From Nocardia huaxiensis (GTDB lineage Bacteria; Actinomycetota; Actinomycetes; Mycobacteriales; Mycobacteriaceae), in the NCBI RefSeq assembly GCF_013744875.1, contig NZ_CP059399.1:992001-1056000 (forward strand): a DNA stretch of 64,000 nt. Direction: 5' to 3'. The notes below the pieces were generated by a model. That model did no database searches, was not told the origin of the DNA, and saw only the letters and a list, made by a program, of their open reading frames with translations. Both the position numbers and the translations under genes were made by a program. Of this stretch, positions 16,134-24,646 are shown piece by piece (position 1 is the first letter of the stretch; each line of letters begins with the position of its first letter).

Positions 16134-17486
16134 GTGTCGGCTACGGACGAGCGAGTGCGGCTGGAGTTTGCGAACAGTCCGGCGGCACTGTCCCCAGCAC
16201 GGGTCACCGACCCTATCGCGGCCATGACCGCACTGGCCGCGTCGGATCGCTTCGGCGAGTACGTGGTCTACGAGAAGCCCGGCGAATGGGTGTTCGCCGC
16301 CGACCCCGTCGGCAGTGTCGAACTCGACGCCGACGAACTGCGCGTCACCTGGGGCGGCGACACCACGCGCGGCCCCTGGACCGGCCGTCCGGCGCAGGTC
16401 ATCGATACCGCGCTGGCCGGACTGCCGATCGGCCGCCGCAACGGTTACGGCTGGATCGGTTTCGAGTTCTGCGCGTGGGCGCTGAACGCCACCGAGCACG
16501 TGCATCCGCGAGCGGCTGTGGCGCAGATCATGATTCCGCGCATCGAGGTGCGCATGGACGCCAGCGGCATCCAAATCTCCGGCGCGAGCACCGACGAGGC
16601 CGGTGACATCCTGGCCCTCATCGGTGCGGCACAGGGGACTTCGCTGCCCACCGCGCACCCGGTGGACATCGGCCTCGACCCGACCGGCTATCAGGATCGG
16701 GTGGCCACCGCGGTGGCGGAGATCAACTCCGGCAAGTATCAGAAGGTCATCCTGTCCCGGAAGGTGGATCTGCCCTTCGCCGTGGACATTCCGAGCAGCT
16801 ACCGGCTGGGCCGCATGCACAACACGCCCGCGCGCTCGTTCCTGCTGCGCCTGGGCGGCCTGGAAGCGGCCGGCTTCAGCCCGGAACTGGTGGCCTCGGT
16901 GGACCGCGACCGCGTGGTCACCACCGAGCCCCTCGCGGGCACCCGCGCCTTCGGCCGCGGCTCCGAGGTCGATATGGCGGCGCGCGCCGATCTGATCAGC
17001 GACCCCAAGGAGATTGTCGAGCACGCGATTTCGGTGCAGCTGTCCTTCGCCGAGATCGCCACCGTCGCCGAACCCGACACCACCGCCGTCTCGGATTTCA
17101 TGGCGGTGCGCGAGCGCGGCAGCGTGCAGCACCTGGCCTCCACCGTGCGCGGGCGGCTGGCCGCCGACCGCAGCCCGTGGGACGCGCTGGAGGTGCTGTT
17201 CCCGTCGGTGACGGCCTCCGGCATTCCGAAGACGGGCGGCGTGGACGCGGTCTTCCGTCTCGACCACGATCAGCGCGGCCTGTATTCCGGTGCGGTGGTG
17301 ACGGTTTCGCCGGACGGTGAACTCGAGGCCACCCTGGTGCTGCGCGCGGTCTACCAGACCAGCACGGGCGCCTGGCTGCGGGCCGGCGCGGGTGTGGTCG
17401 GACAGTCGAAGCCGGAGCGCGAGTTCGAGGAGACCTGCGAGAAGCTGGGCAGCGTCGCGCCGTACGTGGTGCGCGCCGCGCACTGA
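16134..17486 (+). CDS. mbtI: salicylate synthase (MbtI type)
   Basis: This 450-residue chorismate-using enzyme converts chorismate through isochorismate to salicylate plus pyruvate, the first step of mycobactin/nocobactin siderophores. SGKYQKVILSRKV, VQHLASTVRG (about 329), FPSVTASGIPK (about 356-367), LYSGAVV (about 382) and EFEETCEKLG (about 429) are MST-family motifs, and the last carries the Mg-binding Glu residues. The length equals, from memory, that of M. tuberculosis MbtI. The GTG at 16134 sits five bases after GGAGG; the frame is open to a TTG at 16122 that lies inside the iron box. Two IdeR-type boxes predict strong iron repression. In N. farcinica an orthologous gene is known as nbtS (from memory). 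Confidence 0.94.
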   Translation: MSATDERVRLEFANSPAALSPARVTDPIAAMTALAASDRFGEYVVYEKPGEWVFAADPVGSVELDADELRVTWGGDTTRGPWTGRPAQVIDTALAGLPIGRRNGYGWIGFEFCAWALNATEHVHPRAAVAQIMIPRIEVRMDASGIQISGASTDEAGDILALIGAAQGTSLPTAHPVDIGLDPTGYQDRVATAVAEINSGKYQKVILSRKVDLPFAVDIPSSYRLGRMHNTPARSFLLRLGGLEAAGFSPELVASVDRDRVVTTEPLAGTRAFGRGSEVDMAARADLISDPKEIVEHAISVQLSFAEIATVAEPDTTAVSDFMAVRERGSVQHLASTVRGRLAADRSPWDALEVLFPSVTASGIPKTGGVDAVFRLDHDQRGLYSGAVVTVSPDGELEATLVLRAVYQTSTGAWLRAGAGVVGQSKPEREFEETCEKLGSVAPYVVRAAH

Positions 17487-17500
17487 GCGCGCCCCTGGTC

Positions 17501-17585
17501 ATCCCGGCGCCGAGCGTAACCTTCGTGATCCCGGCGCCGAGCGTAACCTTCGTCATCCCGGCGTGCTTTTGGCCGGGATCCACGC
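17501..17585 (+). repeat. 27-bp tandem pair plus one arm of a dispersed inverted repeat
   Basis: Two direct copies of ATCCCGGCGCCGAGCGTAAC plus CTTCGT (17501-17527, 17528-17554) are followed by ATCCCGGCGTGCTTTTGGCC plus GGGATCCACGC (17555-17585). The last segment matches the left arm of the large inverted repeat at 56389-56426, so both belong to one family. It fills the gap between convergent genes. Confidence 0.75.
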
Positions 17586-17595
17586 CGAGAGTGGT

Positions 17596-18468
17596 TCACC
17601 CGACCGGGAATTCGACGCCGGTCAGCTCCTCGGCCTGCTTCCACAGCAGGCGCATGGTCTTCTCGTCGTGGGCGGCGGCACTGGATCGGTTGCGGGCCGG
17701 TGCGCCGCGCCAGTCGAAATGCTCGGGGCCGTAGTAGCCGCCCGGCTCCACTGCGGCGGTGGCGGCGTACAGCGTTGGCAGCGCGCCCATCTCGGAGCTC
17801 TGCGCGACGAATCGATTGCCCAGGTTGATGATCGACTCCAGCAGGTTCCCGGCCTTGGAATTGATGCCGGTGGCCGCGTATCCCGGATGCGCGGCCACCG
17901 CCAGCTTCCGTGATCCCGCGGCCAGCAGGCGCCGCTGGAGTTCGTTGGTGAATTGCAGCGCAGCGAGTTTCGACTGCGCGTACGCGCCGAAGCGGGAGTA
18001 GGCGCGCCGCTCCCAGTTCAGGTCGTCGAGGTCGATGCGGCCGATGTAGTGGGTGAGGCTGGACAGGTTCACCACGCGATCGGAGATCCGGTCCAGCAGC
18101 AGTGCGGTGAGCGCGAAGTGGCCGAGAAAGTTTGTGCCGATCTGCATTTCGAAGCCGTCGGCGGTGTGGCTCTTCGGCACCGCCATCACACCGGCATTGT
18201 TGACGAGGACGTCCGCGCCCTCGACCGTGCCGGCGAAGCGGCGGATGGAGGCGAGGTCGGCGAGATCGAGGGCCCGGATGTGCACCTTGCCGTCGCTGGT
18301 CTTGGCCACCGCCTGCGCCTTGATCTCGTTGCGGCAGGCCATGATCACCTCGGCGCCGGCCTCGGCCAGGGCGCGCGCGGTGGCCGCGCCCAGGCCGCTG
18401 GTGGCTCCCGTGACGATATGTGTCCGTCCGGCTTGATCAGGGATATCCGCTGTTGTCCACCCGCCCAT
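17596..18468 (-). CDS. short-chain dehydrogenase/reductase, copy A
   Basis: This 290-residue Rossmann-fold oxidoreductase resembles retinol-dehydrogenase/WW-domain-oxidoreductase-like SDRs. TGATSGLGAATARAL is the TGxxxGxG cofactor site, followed by LDLADLASIR and NNAGVMAVP. The catalytic residues appear as Ser in VVNLSS and Tyr-x-x-x-Lys in YAQSKLAAL. Arg in ACRNEIKA suggests NADP use. It reads in the same direction as the salicyl-AMP ligase 56 bp upstream and may be co-transcribed with it. A close paralogue lies at 25652-26533. Substrate unknown; no mycobactin-pathway role is established for such an SDR. Confidence 0.88.
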   Translation of the reverse strand: MGGWTTADIPDQAGRTHIVTGATSGLGAATARALAEAGAEVIMACRNEIKAQAVAKTSDGKVHIRALDLADLASIRRFAGTVEGADVLVNNAGVMAVPKSHTADGFEMQIGTNFLGHFALTALLLDRISDRVVNLSSLTHYIGRIDLDDLNWERRAYSRFGAYAQSKLAALQFTNELQRRLLAAGSRKLAVAAHPGYAATGINSKAGNLLESIINLGNRFVAQSSEMGALPTLYAATAAVEPGGYYGPEHFDWRGAPARNRSSAAAHDEKTMRLLWKQAEELTGVEFPVG

Positions 18469-18524
18469 ACCTGAACTCTAGGACGTGTGACCAACAACGG
18501 CACGGCGAACGGGACGCCGCGAAA

Positions 18525-20165
18525 TCAGGCTCCCCGCAAGGCTTTCTTGTCGATTTTGCCGACGGCGGTGATGGGCAGGATGTCGGCCTGGCGCAGCACA
18601 TCGGGCAGCTTGTAGGTGGCCAGGCCGCGATCGGTCAGGAACTTCTTGATCTCCGCCAGCGACGGCATGTCACCGTCCACCACCAGTACGGCGCACGCCT
18701 TTTCGCCGAGCGCGGCATCGGGCAGGCCGACCGCGGCGGCGTGCCGCACGGCCGGATGGGCGAGCAGGTGCTCCTCGAGCTCGTCGCAGGAGATGTTCTC
18801 GCCGCCGCGATTGATCACATCCTTGATGCGGCCGGACACCACCAGGTGGCCCGAGGGCAGGCGGCGCACCAGATCACCGCTGCGGTAGAAGCCGTCCGGG
18901 GTGAAGGCGCGCGAATTATGCTCGGGCGCACGGTAGTAGCCGCGCAGCGTGTACGGGCCGCGGGTGAGCAGTTCGCCCTCCTCGCCGTCGGGCACGTCAT
19001 TGCCCTCGCCGTCCACGACGCGGACCTCGTCGGCGGGGGAGAGCGGGCGGCCCTGCGTGGTGGTGATCAGTTCCTCGGAGTCGTCCAGGCGCGTGTAGTT
19101 GAGCAGGCCCTCCGCCATGCCGAACACCTGTTGCAGGCGCGCGCCCAGCGCCGGGGTGACCTCGACCGCGTTCACCTCCGCCAGTCGCGCGCCGCCCACC
19201 TGGAGCAGGCGCAGCGAGGACAGGTCGGCGTCCTCCCATTCGGTTGCCGCGCACCAGAGTTGGGCCAGCGGCGGCACCACCGCGGTGACCGTCACGCCGT
19301 GCCGTTCGATGGCGGCGAAGGCGCTCTCCGGGCTCGGGTCGAGGGTGAGGGCGACCGCGCCGCCGGTGGCCACGGTGCCGAGGATGCCGGGGCAGGCGAG
19401 CGGGAAGTTGTGTGCGGCGGGCAGCGTCGCGAGATACACGTCCTCCGGGCCGAGGGCGCACACCGCGGCGCTGGCCTTGGCGTTGTAGGCGTAGTCGTCG
19501 TGGGTGCGGGCGATGAGCTTGGGCAGGCCGGTGGTGCCGCCGGAGACCAGCATGAGCGCGATCTCGCTCGCGTCGACCGTGGGCAGTGAATCACCTTCGG
19601 CGGTCACGGAATTCAGATCGGTGAAGGTGCCGGGGTCGCCGAGGATCAGCACGTGCTCGAGACTCGGCACGGCGGCGGTGACCTCGGCGGCCAGTCCGCG
19701 GTAGTCGAAATCGCCCAGCCGGTCGGCGGCGATGTAGGCGACCGCGCCCGAAAGCCTGGTCAGGTGCTCGATTTCGGCGCGCCGGTGGGCGGGCAGGGTG
19801 AGCACCGGAATGATCCCGGCGCGCAGCAGGCCGAACAGCACGCGCGGGAACTCCGGCACATTCGGCAGCTGCACCACGACCCGATCGCCGGGCGCGAGCC
19901 CGAGCGCCAGAAAGCCGTGCGCCGCGCGATCCGCGGCGGCGTCGAGTTCCGCGTAGGTGAGAGCGCCGGATTCGCTCAGCAGTGCGGGGCGCTGCGGCCA
20001 CTGCCGGGCCGCGTCGCGCAGCAGCTCACCGAGCGGCTGCCCGGCCCAGTATCCGGCCGCCCGGTACTGCTCGGCCAGTTCTGCGGGGAAGGGGACGAAG
20101 CCGTCACGATGATCCCCGGTGGCATTGGAGGGGGATGTCCCGGCGGCGGTGGAGGGGGAAGTCAC
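18525..20165 (-). CDS. mbtA: salicyl-AMP ligase (MbtA/DhbE family)
   Basis: This 546-residue stand-alone adenylation enzyme activates salicylate (or 2,3-dihydroxybenzoate) as acyl-AMP and loads it onto an aryl carrier protein. LVSGGTTGLPK (about 196-206) is the A3 phosphate loop, AHNFPLACPG (241-250) is the aryl-acid pocket helix with the Asn of DhbE/MbtA enzymes, and the GRIKDVINRGGENI hinge and the C-terminal catalytic Lys in VGKIDKKAL (about 537-545) are present. Salicylate as substrate is inferred from the nearby salicylate synthase. Start is GTG at 20165. The gene is divergent from the synthetase across a 133-bp region with iron boxes. Confidence 0.93.
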   Translation of the reverse strand: MTSPSTAAGTSPSNATGDHRDGFVPFPAELAEQYRAAGYWAGQPLGELLRDAARQWPQRPALLSESGALTYAELDAAADRAAHGFLALGLAPGDRVVVQLPNVPEFPRVLFGLLRAGIIPVLTLPAHRRAEIEHLTRLSGAVAYIAADRLGDFDYRGLAAEVTAAVPSLEHVLILGDPGTFTDLNSVTAEGDSLPTVDASEIALMLVSGGTTGLPKLIARTHDDYAYNAKASAAVCALGPEDVYLATLPAAHNFPLACPGILGTVATGGAVALTLDPSPESAFAAIERHGVTVTAVVPPLAQLWCAATEWEDADLSSLRLLQVGGARLAEVNAVEVTPALGARLQQVFGMAEGLLNYTRLDDSEELITTTQGRPLSPADEVRVVDGEGNDVPDGEEGELLTRGPYTLRGYYRAPEHNSRAFTPDGFYRSGDLVRRLPSGHLVVSGRIKDVINRGGENISCDELEEHLLAHPAVRHAAAVGLPDAALGEKACAVLVVDGDMPSLAEIKKFLTDRGLATYKLPDVLRQADILPITAVGKIDKKALRGA

Positions 20166-20210
20166 GGTCTGGCCTCACGCTTCGAGCAAAGTTGATAAGG
20201 GTCTCATTAC

Positions 20211-20229
20211 ATAGGTTAGGCAACCCTAT
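20211..20229. promoter_or_regulatory. IdeR/DmdR-type iron box in the mbtA-mbtB divergent promoter
   Basis: ATAGGTTAGGCAACCCTAT matches 15 of 19 consensus positions. A weaker second GGTTAGGCT half lies at 20237-20245. The site can control both divergent genes. Confidence 0.75.
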
Positions 20230-20298
20230 CTCAATCGGTTAGGCTGCTCGACGAGACGTGTCCGGAGAGCGGGCCGGAGGACAAGGAGTGCAGCGGAA

Positions 20299-23200
20299 AT
20301 GGAGTCAGCGCAGCGGGCTGGTAACGAGGCCGGCGCATCCGACGAGGTCATCGCCCGCGACGAAATCCGCGCCGCCATCGCGGGCCACCTCGGCCTCGAC
20401 CCCGCGGACGTCACCGACCACGACGACCTCATCCAGCTCGGCCTGGACTCCATCCGCACCATGAAACTCGCGGGCGCCTGGCGCAAACGCGGCCTGTCCA
20501 TCAACTTCGCCCAGCTCGTCGCCGAGCCCACCGTCGCCGACTGGCACCGCCTGCTCGGCGGCGGCGACGCGGCGGACAGCGCAGCACCCGCGGCGGCGCC
20601 GCAGGCGGCTACCGCTGAAACCACCGCCGCGGCGCGACCACCGGCCGCTGCTGTGAGCTCCGCCGTGGAACCGCGGGCAGCATCCGCGGACGTCGCCGAT
20701 CCGGAAACCGTTGGGGCAGTTGACGACGGCACTCCTTTCGCTCTCGCGCCCATGCAGCACGCCTACTGGATCGGCCGGTCCGAGGGCCAGGAACTCGGCG
20801 CGGTCGCCGCTCACCTGTACGTCGAATTCGACGGCAGCGGAGTCGATTCCGAGCGCCTGGAGCGCGCCGTCGAACAGCTCGTCCAGCGGCACCCCATGCT
20901 GCGCACCCGCTTCCTGCCGGACGGCACCCAGCAGACCCTGGACCGTCCGGGCCGCTCGGTGTGGACCATCACCGACCTCCGCGATCGCGATGCCGCCGAA
21001 GCCGAACGCGCCCTGGAAGAACTGCGCGACCGCAAGACCCACCAGCTCATGGCCGTCGAGGACGGCCAGGTCATCGACATCGCCCTCACCCTGCTCCCCG
21101 ACGGCCGCACCCGCCTCCACCTCGACGTGGACATGCTGGCCGCGGACGCCCAGAGCTACCGCATCCTGATCAGCGACCTGGCACGGCTCTACCACGGCGA
21201 AGACCTGCCCGCGCAGACCTACACCTTCCGTGACTACCTGACTGCCTACAGCGGTCCGGATGCCGACCGCGAGCGCGCTCGGGAATGGTGGCAGCAGCGT
21301 CTCCCCGAACTCCCCGGCGCACCCGAACTGCCTCGCGCACAGGAGATCACGCGCCGAGCCGACTCCTCGCCGGTCGGCGAGGTCCTCGCCGAGGCCCGGT
21401 CCGGGACCGCCGCGGTCGGCGTCGGCGGAACGGTCGCGTCTGTCGGCGGTGCTGTCGAGCCCGGCGGTGCTGTGCGCGGGGGCAAGCCGATCGGTGGTCC
21501 GCGCACCGGCGCGACGTCGACGGCCGCGCCCGAAATGCGCACGGTGCGTTTCCATCGCTGGCTGTCGCCCGAGGCGAAGGCGCGCACCTTCGCCGCCGCG
21601 CATGCGCGTGGCGTCACGCCCGCCATGGCGCTGGCATCGGTCTTCGCCGAGACGATCGGCGGTTGGTCCGCGCAGCGCCGCTTCCTGCTGAATCTGCCCC
21701 TGTTCCACCGCGAACCGGTGCACCCGCAGGTGGACGGCGTGGTCGGCGACTTCACCTCCTCGGTGCTGCTCGAGGTCGACGTGACCACTCCTGCGACGGT
21801 GACCGAGCGGGCGCAGGCCCTGCAGCGCGAATTGCACGCCGCCGGAGCCCATTCCGCGTACTCCGGCCTCGAGGTGCTCCGCGACCTCGGCCGCCACCGC
21901 GGCGAGCCGGTCCTCGCCCCGATCGTCTACACCAGCGCCATCAACCTCGGCGAACTCTTCTCCGATCAGGTCACCGACACCTTCGGCGACCCGGTGTGGA
22001 TCATCTCCCAGGGCCCGCAGGTTCTGCTGGACGCCCAGGTGACCGAGGTCCGCGGCGGCCTCCTGCTCAACTGGGACGTCCGCGAGAACGCTTTCCCCAC
22101 AGGCATGGTCGAAACCATGTTCGCCCGCTACATCGCCGCCATCCTGCGCCTGTCCGGCCTGCCCGCCGACGCGGCTCGCGAGCTCGCCGCAGGCGGTGTG
22201 GTCGTCGCGCAGTCGCCGGGCGATACCGCTGCTGAGGCGACTTCTCCCGGGCCGCAGGGTGATTCGAGCGCGGACGCGCCGACATCCGCCGAGCCGTCGG
22301 GCCATCCGGATCCGACCAGGATGCCGGCCGGTGCCGCCGGGGAACTCGGCGGCCCGGTCGAGACGGCGGTCGGCGATTCGGTGGGTGACACCGGCGCGGC
22401 GATCTCCGCCGGGCTGATGCGCGACCACACCGCGAGAATGACGGCCGTCGTCGCGCCGGTGTGCGGTCTCGATGCCGATTCCGCGACTTCCTTTGCGCCG
22501 GTGCGGGATACCGGGGTGGCCCGACCTGCGCGGGGTGTGGACCCCGAGCCGGTCCCGGCGGCCGTGCTCGCCGATGCGGCGGCCGAACTGTCCGCCGAGG
22601 CGGTGGCATTGGTGCTGCCCGCGGCGGAGCGCCGCGCGGTCCCGGCCGAGAGCGCGGGCTGGGACGCGGAAGCCACGGTGCGAATCCCGGTGGAGCAGGC
22701 GGTGATCCGGGCGCAGGTGAATGCCACGTCCGGGCCGGTCAGCGGGCGAACCCTGCACGAGGGGTTTTTCGCGCACGCGACGGCGAATCCGGATGCGGCG
22801 GCGGTGATCTGGGAGCGCGACGGGGCGGCCGGAGCCGAGCCGGTCGTGCAGACCTACCGGGAACTGGCGGCCGAGGCGCTGGCGGTGGCCGGGGTGCTGC
22901 GGGCCGAGGGTGTGAAACCCGGTGATGCGGTGGCGGTGCAGCTGCCGAAGGGGCCGGATCAGGTGGTGGCCACGCTGGGTGTGCTGGCGGCCGGTGCGGT
23001 GTATGTGCCGATCGGGTTCGATCAGCCTGCCGCGCGGCGGTCGGAGATTCTGCGTACGGGTGGCGTGGTCGCCGCCGTCACCACGGGGGATCGGGTGCCG
23101 GAGGTGCCGACCATCGTGCTCGGGGCGGCGCGCGGGTACGCGGAACCGTTGGCGGAGCCGGTGTTTCCCGATCCGGAGGCCATTGCCTATGTGCTGTTCA

Positions 23201-24591
23201 CGTCGGGGTCGACCGGCAAGCCCAAGGGTGTGGAGGTGCCGCATCGGGCGGCCATGAACACCATCGACGATCTGAACGAGCGGTTCGAGATCGGGGCGGG
23301 GGATCGGGCATTGGCCTTGTCCGCCTTGGAGTTCGACCTGTCGGTGTATGACATCTTCGGTCTGCTCAGTGTGGGCGGCGCGGTCGTGACCGTGGACGAC
23401 GCGCAGCGTGGTGAACCGGCCCGCTGGGTGGAATTGATTCGGCGGCATCGCATTTCGGTGCTCAACTGTGTGCCGAGCCTGCTCGACATGCTGCTGACCG
23501 CTGCGGCCGCGCAGCGCCTGGACAGCCTGCGCATGGTGATCCTGGGCGGCGACTGGGTGGATGTGGCGCTGCCGTCGCGGCTCGCCGCCATCGCCCCCGC
23601 CTGCCGGTTCGCGGGTCTGGGCGGCGCCACCGAGACCGCCATCCACTCCACCATCTGCGAGGTCGTGGACGCGCGCGTGCCCGCCGAATGGTCGGCCGTG
23701 CCCTATGGCACGCCGCTGCGGAATGTGCGCTGCCGGGTGGTCGGTCCCGCCGGGCACGACTGCCCGGACTGGGTGACCGGCGAACTGTGGATCGGCGGCG
23801 ACGGCGTCGCGGCCGGCTACCGCAATGACCCGGAGCGCACCGCCGACCGCTTCGTCACGCACGAGGGCCTGCGCTGGTACCGCACCGGCGATCTGGCCCG
23901 CTACCTGCCCGACGGCACCCTGGAATTCCTGGGCCGCGCCGACCACCAGGTCAAGATCCGCGGCTACCGGGTGGAACTCGGCGAGGTGGAGAGCGCCCTG
24001 CGCGCCCTGCCCGGGGTCCGGCACGCGATCGCCGCCGTGATCGGTTCGGCCGCACCGAAACTCGCCGCCGTGGTGGTCGGCGTCGACGGCGTCCGGCTGG
24101 AGGTGGAGGCGCTGCTGACCGCCGCCGCAGACCTGCTCCCCGGCTACATGATCCCCACCCGGATCGAACTGCTCGCCGAGCTCCCGTTCACCTCGAACGG
24201 CAAGCCGGACCGCAAGGCCATCGTCACCCTGCTGTCCGTCGAGGACAGTGCGACCGAATTCGTGGCCCCGCGAACCGATCTGGAGCACGCCCTCGCGGAT
24301 ATCGTTGCCGCCGTGCTGGATCGCGAGCAGGTCGGCGTCACCGACGACTTCTTCGCGCTCGGTGGCGATTCCGTCCTCGCCACCGCAGTGGTGGCCCGCG
24401 TCCGCGAATGGCTGGATTCCCCCGACACCGTGGTCTCGGACTTCTTCGCCGCCCGCACCGTCGCCGGTCTGGCCGCGCGTCTGCTGAAGCGTGAGCAGCG
24501 CAATGGAACTCCGGGCCGCCTGGACGCGGTCGCTCGGATGTACCTGGAGGTCGCCGCCATGTCCGACGACGAGGTTCTCGCCCAGTCCTGA
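20299..24591 (+). CDS. mbtB: NRPS, ArCP-Cy-A-PCP (phenyloxazoline/thiazoline synthetase)
   Basis: This 1430-residue MbtB-like enzyme accepts salicylate from the ligase, condenses it with Ser, Thr or Cys and cyclises the product to an aryl oxazoline or thiazoline. An aryl carrier protein comes first (LIQLGLDS, Ser51). A Cy domain follows at about 145-620 with DMLAADAQS near 277, which is the DxxxxDxxS motif. The adenylation domain spans about 815-1310 (FTSGSTGKPKG near 966; LEFDLSVYDIFG near 1012; GRADHQVKIRGYRVELGEVE near 1212; NGKPDRK near 1299), and a PCP ends the chain (LGGDS, Ser near 1358). Low-complexity inserts sit at about 353-415 and 620-770. DLYN-like pocket residues suit Cys or Ser/Thr. 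Later assembly-line genes are not in the window. AAGGAG precedes the ATG. Confidence 0.93.
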   Translation: MESAQRAGNEAGASDEVIARDEIRAAIAGHLGLDPADVTDHDDLIQLGLDSIRTMKLAGAWRKRGLSINFAQLVAEPTVADWHRLLGGGDAADSAAPAAAPQAATAETTAAARPPAAAVSSAVEPRAASADVADPETVGAVDDGTPFALAPMQHAYWIGRSEGQELGAVAAHLYVEFDGSGVDSERLERAVEQLVQRHPMLRTRFLPDGTQQTLDRPGRSVWTITDLRDRDAAEAERALEELRDRKTHQLMAVEDGQVIDIALTLLPDGRTRLHLDVDMLAADAQSYRILISDLARLYHGEDLPAQTYTFRDYLTAYSGPDADRERAREWWQQRLPELPGAPELPRAQEITRRADSSPVGEVLAEARSGTAAVGVGGTVASVGGAVEPGGAVRGGKPIGGPRTGATSTAAPEMRTVRFHRWLSPEAKARTFAAAHARGVTPAMALASVFAETIGGWSAQRRFLLNLPLFHREPVHPQVDGVVGDFTSSVLLEVDVTTPATVTERAQALQRELHAAGAHSAYSGLEVLRDLGRHRGEPVLAPIVYTSAINLGELFSDQVTDTFGDPVWIISQGPQVLLDAQVTEVRGGLLLNWDVRENAFPTGMVETMFARYIAAILRLSGLPADAARELAAGGVVVAQSPGDTAAEATSPGPQGDSSADAPTSAEPSGHPDPTRMPAGAAGELGGPVETAVGDSVGDTGAAISAGLMRDHTARMTAVVAPVCGLDADSATSFAPVRDTGVARPARGVDPEPVPAAVLADAAAELSAEAVALVLPAAERRAVPAESAGWDAEATVRIPVEQAVIRAQVNATSGPVSGRTLHEGFFAHATANPDAAAVIWERDGAAGAEPVVQTYRELAAEALAVAGVLRAEGVKPGDAVAVQLPKGPDQVVATLGVLAAGAVYVPIGFDQPAARRSEILRTGGVVAAVTTGDRVPEVPTIVLGAARGYAEPLAEPVFPDPEAIAYVLFTSGSTGKPKGVEVPHRAAMNTIDDLNERFEIGAGDRALALSALEFDLSVYDIFGLLSVGGAVVTVDDAQRGEPARWVELIRRHRISVLNCVPSLLDMLLTAAAAQRLDSLRMVILGGDWVDVALPSRLAAIAPACRFAGLGGATETAIHSTICEVVDARVPAEWSAVPYGTPLRNVRCRVVGPAGHDCPDWVTGELWIGGDGVAAGYRNDPERTADRFVTHEGLRWYRTGDLARYLPDGTLEFLGRADHQVKIRGYRVELGEVESALRALPGVRHAIAAVIGSAAPKLAAVVVGVDGVRLEVEALLTAAADLLPGYMIPTRIELLAELPFTSNGKPDRKAIVTLLSVEDSATEFVAPRTDLEHALADIVAAVLDREQVGVTDDFFALGGDSVLATAVVARVREWLDSPDTVVSDFFAARTVAGLAARLLKREQRNGTPGRLDAVARMYLEVAAMSDDEVLAQS

Positions 24592-24598
24592 CGACAGA

Positions 24599-24626
24599 GG
24601 CCCCGCACCTGAGCAGGTGCGGGGCC
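24599..24626. terminator. bidirectional terminator
   Basis: GGCCCCGCACCTG (24599-24611) and CAGGTGCGGGGCC (24614-24626) form 13-bp arms between convergent genes. Confidence 0.8.
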
Positions 24627-24646
24627 ACTGTCGGTGCGAGGGAACG

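Noticed and set aside
20305..24288. 1327-codon open frame on the minus strand opposite the NRPS
   Set aside because: It is a mirror of the high-GC NRPS codon pattern; its translation is low-complexity and lacks any domain, while the plus strand has full NRPS motifs.
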